This document shows positions 14,754 through 19,331 of a DNA stretch of 19,331 nt, piece by piece. Origin of the DNA: DAITMV01 sp046318595. GTDB lineage: Bacteria > Pseudomonadota > Gammaproteobacteria > Burkholderiales > Burkholderiaceae_B. The position numbers and the translations under genes were made by a program. The notes beneath the pieces are model-generated. The model ran no database searches, had not been told where the DNA came from, and saw only the letters and a list, made by a program, of their open reading frames with translations. Numbering within the stretch: the stretch's first letter is position 1; each line of letters begins with the position of its first letter. The stretch covers positions 1 through 19,331 of the forward strand of contig JBKCTV010000072.1 in the NCBI GenBank assembly GCA_046318595.1, in the 5' to 3' direction.

Positions 14754-16019
14754 TTAGTGCGCGTGATACACGACGCGCTCAGGTACGGCTTTGAAACGCC
14801 CGAGCTTGGACCAGAACGGCATACCCAGAAAAAATCCAAAATAAATCAGGGTGCACACCTGCGAAATCACTTCGCCGGCGCTCGAAGGTGGTTTGGTTCC
14901 CAGATAGCCCAACACCACGAACGCAACCATGAACACACCATAAATAACCTTATGCAAGCCGGGCCGATAGCGGATCGAACGTACGGGGCTTTTATCCAAC
15001 CAGGGCAAAAAGAACAGAATGACGACGGCGGCGCCCATAAAGACCACCCCCCAAAACTTGGCATCGAGCCAGAAAAAATTAAAGGTATTTGCGCGCAAAA
15101 TCGAGTAAAAAGGCGTGAAATACCAGACCGGCGCAATGTGCGATGGCGTTTTCAAAGGGTCAGCCGGCACGAAGTTATTGTACTCAAGGAAATAACCGAA
15201 CATTTCTGGGCCGAAAAAGACGATGGCGGTAAAAATTAGCAAGAATACCGAAACGCCGAAAATATCATGCACAGTAAAATAAGGATGGAACGGAATGCCG
15301 TCGAGCGGCCGTCCCCGCGCATCCTTATGGTCCTTGATTTCGATGCCGTCAGGATTATTCGAACCCACCTCATGCAAGGCAACGATATGCGCCACGACCA
15401 AACCGATCAGCAATAGCGGGATCGCGATCACATGAAACGCGAAAAATCGGTTCAAGGTCGCGTCGGAAACAACGTAATCGCCACGAATCCACAGCGCCAA
15501 GTCGGGGCCGATGAACGGAATCGCCGAAAACAGGTTGACGATCACCTGAGCCCCCCAGTAGGACATCTGCCCCCAGGGCAGCAAATAGCCGAAAAACGCC
15601 TCGGCCATGAGACACAGGAAGATGGCAACACCGAAAATCCAGACCAGTTCGCGTGGCTTACGGTAGGACCCGTAGATCAAGCCGCGCACCATATGCAGAT
15701 ACACCACGACGAAAAACATTGATGCGCCAGTAGAATGCAGGTAACGCACGAGCCAACCGCCGGACACATCGCGCATGATGTACTCGACTGATTGAAAAGC
15801 ACGCTCGGCGTCGGGTTTGTAATGCATGACCAGAAAAATCCCGGTCAGCACCTGAATGACCAGCACCAACAGGGCCAGCGATCCAAAGAAGTACCAGAAA
15901 TTGAGGTTCTTAGGAGCGTAATATTCCGACAGATGGGCCTTGAAAGTGGAGCTCAGCGGGAAACGCTGATCGATCCAACCCAGTACGCCTGTGGTTTCAA
16001 CTTGTTTGTCCGCAGCCAT
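14754..16019 (-). CDS. petB: Cytochrome b of the bc1 complex
   Basis: This 421-residue cytochrome b has about eight transmembrane helices and holds both b hemes and both quinone sites. Heme ligands are His95 and His109 (helix B) and His196 and His211 (helix D). The ubiquinol-oxidation motif at 297-300 reads PVWY rather than the PEWY of mitochondria and alphaproteobacteria. PVWY is the recorded form in beta- and gammaproteobacteria and supports the taxonomic placement. Length and ends look complete, so this is the fused (bc1) and not the split (b6f) type. ATG 16019 has a GGA about 7 bases upstream. It lies 43 bases after petA. Confidence 0.97.
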   Translation of the reverse strand: MAADKQVETTGVLGWIDQRFPLSSTFKAHLSEYYAPKNLNFWYFFGSLALLVLVIQVLTGIFLVMHYKPDAERAFQSVEYIMRDVSGGWLVRYLHSTGASMFFVVVYLHMVRGLIYGSYRKPRELVWIFGVAIFLCLMAEAFFGYLLPWGQMSYWGAQVIVNLFSAIPFIGPDLALWIRGDYVVSDATLNRFFAFHVIAIPLLLIGLVVAHIVALHEVGSNNPDGIEIKDHKDARGRPLDGIPFHPYFTVHDIFGVSVFLLIFTAIVFFGPEMFGYFLEYNNFVPADPLKTPSHIAPVWYFTPFYSILRANTFNFFWLDAKFWGVVFMGAAVVILFFLPWLDKSPVRSIRYRPGLHKVIYGVFMVAFVVLGYLGTKPPSSAGEVISQVCTLIYFGFFLGMPFWSKLGRFKAVPERVVYHAH

Positions 16020-16062
16020 GACTATTCCGTATTACTGTGGGGGGGTTGATGGGACGTTGCGC

Positions 16063-16704
16063 TCATGCGCTTTTCTGATCCTGGCCAACCAGGATGCGCG
16101 TATCGGAAAGATACATGTGCGGCGGCACCTCCAGATTATCCGGAGCCGGCTTATTTTTGAAAACGCGACCGGCCAAATCGAAAGTCGACCCGTGGCAAGG
16201 GCAGAGAAACCCGCCCAGCCAGTCATCCGGGAGGCTGGGCTGCGCGCCGGGCTGAAACCGCGCCGATGGCGAACAACCCAGATGGGAACAGATGCCGACC
16301 GTCACAAGATACTCAGCCTTGATGGATCGGGCTTCGTTTCGTGCATATTCTGGAGTCAGCTCATCGGCCTTGCGCTCCGACTTTGGGTCGGCGAGCAGGG
16401 GGTCAGTTTTTTTCAGCGACGCAATCATTTCCGGCGTGCGGCGCAATATCCAGACAGGCTTGCCGCGCCACTCGACCGTACGCATTTCCCCCGGCTGCAT
16501 GCCGGCAATGTCGACCTCGACCGGAGCACCTGCCGCTTTGGCGCGCTCGGAAGGCGCCATCGTGCCGATCAGCGTCGTACCGGTCGCAAGTGCGGCGACA
16601 CCGCCCGCTGCTCCGCAGGCGATAAGCCAGACGCGGCGTTCCTTGTCTATTGCAGGCGGTTCGCCGTGCCGATAGTCATCCAAAGAGGCTTGCTTGTCAC
16701 TCAT
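16063..16704 (-). CDS. petA: Rieske iron-sulfur subunit of the bc1 complex
   Basis: This is a 213-residue protein. ATG 16704 is chosen because AGGA lies about 7 bases upstream and the N-terminus is then typical; the frame continues upstream without homology. An N-terminal signal-anchor with a twin-arginine, ERRVWLIACGAAGG (22-35), suggests Tat-dependent insertion, as is known for Rieske proteins. The 2Fe-2S ligands are in CSHLGC (139-144) and CPCH (168-171), with the disulfide cysteines C144 and C170. The head domain moves between cytochrome b and cytochrome c1 during quinol oxidation. It is the first gene of the petABC operon, and a promoter candidate lies about 105 bases upstream. Confidence 0.97.
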   Translation of the reverse strand: MSDKQASLDDYRHGEPPAIDKERRVWLIACGAAGGVAALATGTTLIGTMAPSERAKAAGAPVEVDIAGMQPGEMRTVEWRGKPVWILRRTPEMIASLKKTDPLLADPKSERKADELTPEYARNEARSIKAEYLVTVGICSHLGCSPSARFQPGAQPSLPDDWLGGFLCPCHGSTFDLAGRVFKNKPAPDNLEVPPHMYLSDTRILVGQDQKSA

Positions 16705-16808
16705 GTCGTTTCCTGATGTAATCTTTTTGCTCACCGGGCGCCCTGCGGGCCGTACTACGAATTGTGCCAAAAACACTAACGCGCACAAGCTCGCATATGC
16801 AACCGGGC

Positions 16809-16837
16809 ATTCTACCGTATGAAGCGGCGCAAATAAA
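16809..16837 (-). promoter_or_regulatory. Possible promoter of petABC
   Basis: In the minus strand -10 TAGAAT (16809-16814) follows a weak -35 TTTATT (16832-16837) at exactly 17 bases. It lies in the 152-base gap between the nif3 stop and the petA start and would leave a leader of about 98 bases. The -10 is good and the -35 poor, so activation may be needed. Confidence 0.35.
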
Positions 16838-16856
16838 CGGGCGTGGCGATTTTGTC

Positions 16857-17621
16857 TCAAACGGACACAAAGCAATCGATGAACTCCACGCAGATACCGA
16901 ACCGGCCCGCGACATAATCGCCGAGCGCCCGGGGCCCGCCGCGCTCGGTTGCATGGGGGCCGCAACCGATCAACACCCACTGCGACTCGTTGGCGACATG
17001 CACGGCAGGCTCGGACAACTCGCCGGTCAGATAAGCGTCGGCGCCGGCCAGCGCCGCCATTTCCGTATAACCCGCCGCACCACCGGTACACCATGCGACC
17101 GTTTGAACCTGGCGATCGAGCGTACCGACACACTCCGGCGCCCGACCGAACACAGCATGCAAACGGGTAATCAACGCGGCCACCGACAGCGGCTCGGGAA
17201 GATGCGCAAGACAAACCAGCCCGTTGTCGCCCAGGGTACGCTCCACGGTCCAGCCCATTTGCAGGCCCATCTGCACATTATTTCCGACCACCGGATGCAC
17301 ATCCAGCGGCAAATGATAAGCAAACACGTTCAAATCGTGCGCCAATACCGTGGCCAGCCGGCGGCGCCGAAACCCGTTTAGGGTTGGTGAATCGCCTTTC
17401 CAGAAAAGACCGTGATGCACTAAAATGGCATCCGCACCCGCCGCAACCGCCCGCTCGATAAACGCCTGCGAAGCCGTGACGCCGGCAATCAGATGGCTAA
17501 TCGACGATCGGCCTTCCACCTGCAGTCCGTTTGGGCAATAATCCGGGATGCGCGCGGATTTCAAGTACTCGTCCAGATGCAAAGCGAGGAGCTCACGCTC
17601 GACGGTGGGCACATTATTCAT
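16857..17621 (-). CDS. Nif3-like dinuclear metal centre protein
   Basis: This 254-residue protein belongs to the NIF3/YbgI (DUF34) family, which forms a toroidal hexamer with two metal ions per subunit. Visible metal-site elements are VHHGLFWKG (68-76), AYHLPLDVHP (101-110) and the late GPHATERGG (221-229), where His223 and Glu226 are expected ligands. The family has been linked to GTP cyclohydrolase I type 2-like activity by name only, and its true reaction is unsettled. ATG 17621 is chosen for GGAGAG about 9 bases upstream; an upstream in-frame extension to 17669 would run into the divergent protease gene. Nif3 next to petABC and sspAB is a recurring order in betaproteobacteria. Confidence 0.9.
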   Translation of the reverse strand: MNNVPTVERELLALHLDEYLKSARIPDYCPNGLQVEGRSSISHLIAGVTASQAFIERAVAAGADAILVHHGLFWKGDSPTLNGFRRRRLATVLAHDLNVFAYHLPLDVHPVVGNNVQMGLQMGWTVERTLGDNGLVCLAHLPEPLSVAALITRLHAVFGRAPECVGTLDRQVQTVAWCTGGAAGYTEMAALAGADAYLTGELSEPAVHVANESQWVLIGCGPHATERGGPRALGDYVAGRFGICVEFIDCFVSV

Positions 17622-17636
17622 GAATCGACTCTCCGA

Positions 17637-18815
17637 ATGTTTAAGAAACTCTGGCTCATCTTTGCGCAAACCGCAACTGTCTGCATCGCCGCGCTCTTCG
17701 TATTATCAACCCTGCGACCGGAATGGATCAGCCTGCAGGACATACGCGGCATGTGGGGCATCCAGGCAAGCGAGCCCCCGGTCGCAGCCGCGCAGGGCGG
17801 GCCGACTTACAGCGCCGCAGCACGCCGGGCCATGCCTGCAGTGGTCAACATCTTTACCAGTAAAGCCGTCAAACCGTCGAACAATCCGCTACTCAATGAC
17901 CCCCTGCTGAAAAAATTTTTCGGCGACAGCCCGCAACCGGAAGAACAACGCGAGCGCAACGCCAGCCTGGGCTCAGGCGTCATCGCCAGTGCCGAGGGTT
18001 TTGTCTTGACCAATCAGCATGTGATCGAGGCGGCCGACGAGATCGAGGTAGCGCTGGCCGACGGTCGCCAGGTCGTCGCGAACCTGGTGGGCGTCGACCC
18101 TGAAACCGACCTCGCCGTGCTCAAGATCAACCTGCCCGATCTGCCCGTCATGCCGTTTGCGCAGGCTGAAATGGCGGTGATCGGGGATGTAGTGCTGGCC
18201 ATCGGCAACCCTTTCGGCGTCGGCCAGACCGTCACCATGGGCATCATCAGCGCCCTTGGACGCAACCATCTGGGAATCAATACCTTCGAAAACTTCATTC
18301 AAACCGATGCAGCCATCAACCCCGGCAATTCGGGCGGCGCACTGGTCGACGCGCACGGCAAACTGATCGGCATCAACACAGCCATTTATTCGCGGACCGG
18401 CGGCTCGATGGGCATCGGCTTCGCCATTCCGGTCAGCACTGCCAAACAGGTCATGGATCAAATCATCGCGACCGGCTCGGTGACGCGCGGCTATATCGGG
18501 GTCGAACCGCAGGACATCACGCCGGACCTCATGGAGGCATTTAAACTGCCGCGCCTCGAAGGTGTGATTGTCGCCGGCGTCATGCGCGACGGACCAGCCG
18601 ACCGCAGCGGCGTCAAGCCAGGCGATATTTTGCTCAGTATCGACAGCCGGCCGGTAAAAGACACAACCGATCTGCTCAACACCATCGCCCAGCTCAAGCC
18701 GGGCGCCGTGTGTCAGCTACGCGTCAGCCGCAACGGTAAACCCCTGCTGTTTACGACGATCGTCGCCAAGCGACCGAGCCTGAAAAAGCTGACGCCGCTC
18801 AATGAAGAGGAATAG
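17637..18815 (+). CDS. HtrA-family periplasmic serine protease (DegS/AlgW type)
   Basis: This 392-residue trypsin-like protease is anchored by one N-terminal membrane segment (about 5-25, LWLIFAQTATVCIAALFVL). The catalytic triad is His128 (TNQHVIEA), Asp158 (PETDLAVL) and Ser232 (NPGNSGGA). A single PDZ domain follows at about 285-377 (RGYIGVEPQDI ... GVKPGDILLSID). One PDZ domain plus a membrane anchor fits DegS/AlgW, the proteases that cleave an anti-sigma factor in the envelope stress response, better than the two-PDZ DegP/DegQ. Whether it has that substrate here is not visible. ATG 17637 is required for the membrane segment, but no ribosome binding site is clear. It diverges from nif3 with only 15 bases between the start codons. 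Confidence 0.93.
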   Translation: MFKKLWLIFAQTATVCIAALFVLSTLRPEWISLQDIRGMWGIQASEPPVAAAQGGPTYSAAARRAMPAVVNIFTSKAVKPSNNPLLNDPLLKKFFGDSPQPEEQRERNASLGSGVIASAEGFVLTNQHVIEAADEIEVALADGRQVVANLVGVDPETDLAVLKINLPDLPVMPFAQAEMAVIGDVVLAIGNPFGVGQTVTMGIISALGRNHLGINTFENFIQTDAAINPGNSGGALVDAHGKLIGINTAIYSRTGGSMGIGFAIPVSTAKQVMDQIIATGSVTRGYIGVEPQDITPDLMEAFKLPRLEGVIVAGVMRDGPADRSGVKPGDILLSIDSRPVKDTTDLLNTIAQLKPGAVCQLRVSRNGKPLLFTTIVAKRPSLKKLTPLNEEE

Positions 18816-18840
18816 GTAATCGGGATAGGAGCCACTAATT

Positions 18841-19095
18841 TTGGCCGACCAGCATGGCTGTCTTGGTGTCGTAGAACACATCGCTAATCGACCAATCCAG
18901 AATGCGCTGAACCGCTTCATCAATCACATGAAGCAGCACCAGAAAAAATTCCCTCGGCCCAGGCGTTTTGCAGGGCAGGCCAACTTCGTTGTCATCCGCT
19001 CATGCCTGGACACTTTGCATAAGCAGGGCCATCGAATGATGGAAGTGTTACGTCGCGCGTTTTATCAAGATGCTATCGTTCCTGCTGGCTGCTGA
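18841..19095 (+). pseudogene. Decayed C-terminal fragment of an IS66-type transposase
   Basis: The frame is open for 84 codons after an in-frame stop and lacks a proper start (TTG only). From about 18928 it resembles the C-terminal end of IS66-type transposases: MKQHQKK, then RRFAG, then IRSCLDTLHKQGHRMMEVLRRAF and a final IVPAGC. The recognisable pattern is (K)QK-(I/F)..FR.-AG...F..IRS.L.T..KQG...(L/M).(V/A)LR..F. Everything upstream, including the DDE catalytic part, is missing, so it cannot be active. No terminal inverted repeat was identified. The call rests on remembered family patterns, not a search. The opposite strand has a competing open frame (18835-18999), so the fragment could also be chance. 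Confidence 0.45.
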
Positions 19096-19331
19096 ATAGT
19101 TACACTTCATTAACCTTAAAATAATTTTCTATTAAGGCGACATCGTCGTCCCTGCAAAATTCCCGCACAGACCTTCAAATCGAAAGCAGGAACCGCCAGA
19201 ACCACCGACCATTCAGCGTGATTGAGCGCTCGACACCGACAATCCGCGAACAACGTCGCCAACTGCCGTTAAAAACGCGGCAAAGCCAGTCGCCGATAAG
19301 CCAATCGCCAAAAAAAGGCGCAAAAAAAGGC
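19096..19331. other. Gene-free tail with A-rich low complexity
   Basis: No supported gene starts here. There is a locally AT-rich stretch (about 19105-19137) with an inverted repeat CCTTAA (19114-19119) / TTAAGG (19132-19137). From about 19272 the plus strand becomes Lys/Ala/Pro-coding (KNAAKPVADKPIAKKRRKK) in a frame that opens after a TGA but has no start codon. The window ends in two copies of a seven-A run followed by GGC. The minus strand over 19213-19331 is also open (hydrophobic, ending at a TGA) and could be the C-terminus of a gene entering from the right. The sequence alone does not decide which, if either, is real. Confidence 0.4.

Noticed and set aside
14999..15140. PVWY instead of PEWY in cytochrome b as a possible functional defect.
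   Set aside because: PVWY is the established form in beta- and gammaproteobacteria, so it is expected here.
16755..16775. TGGCAC resembling the -24 half of a sigma-54 promoter upstream of petA.
   Set aside because: The -12 half (TTGC) is absent at the right spacing.
16705..17214. N-terminal extension of the Rieske frame beyond 16704.
   Set aside because: The extra 170 residues are Arg/Cys-rich, run into the nif3 gene in another frame, and a good ribosome binding site precedes ATG 16704.

Overview
The window looks like chromosomal DNA of a betaproteobacterium, probably Burkholderiales or a relative. The reasons are a bc1 complex whose cytochrome b carries the Qo motif PVWY (the form typical of beta- and gammaproteobacteria), the run nif3 / petABC / sspA / sspB, a divergent ssb-uvrA pair, and a separate single-domain heptose-7-phosphate kinase instead of a fused HldE. 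GC content is moderately high and the genes are tightly packed. The species cannot be named from this sequence.

Layout. Bases 1-130 hold the 3' end of an unrecognised gene. Next comes a small exported Cys-rich protein on the minus strand (193-546). Then, on the plus strand, there is a degenerate HD-GYP protein (706-1851) and a stand-alone response-regulator receiver (2054-2395), together a small signalling patch. ssb (minus) and uvrA (plus) diverge from an intergenic region with a large imperfect palindrome. An LplT-like MFS transporter overlaps the end of uvrA. From 7429 to 17621 everything is on the minus strand. In transcription order it reads nif3-family gene, petA-petB-petC (bc1 complex), terminator, sspA-sspB, tRNA-Thr(UGU), heptose kinase (hldA), a Wzz-like chain-length protein, a WecA/MraY-type initiating phosphoglycosyltransferase, and gltD. 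A DegS/AlgW-type periplasmic protease diverges from nif3 on the plus strand. The last ~500 bases hold no intact gene. They contain what looks like a decayed C-terminal piece of an IS66-type transposase and a low-complexity A-rich tail.

How the genes fit together. The window mixes DNA repair and single-strand binding (uvrA, ssb), respiration (petABC), proteolysis and stress response (sspAB for ClpXP delivery and stringent response, a DegS-like envelope protease), envelope polysaccharide synthesis (hldA, wzz, initiating transferase), membrane lipid handling (LplT-like carrier) and nitrogen assimilation (gltD without an adjacent gltB). Most of this is ordinary housekeeping. I found no clear new multi-gene system. 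The points most worth a second look are the Cys-rich exported orphan, the catalytically degenerate HD-GYP next to a lone receiver, the ssb-uvrA palindrome in place of a recognisable LexA box, the structured leader that fixes the wzz start, and the orphan gltD.
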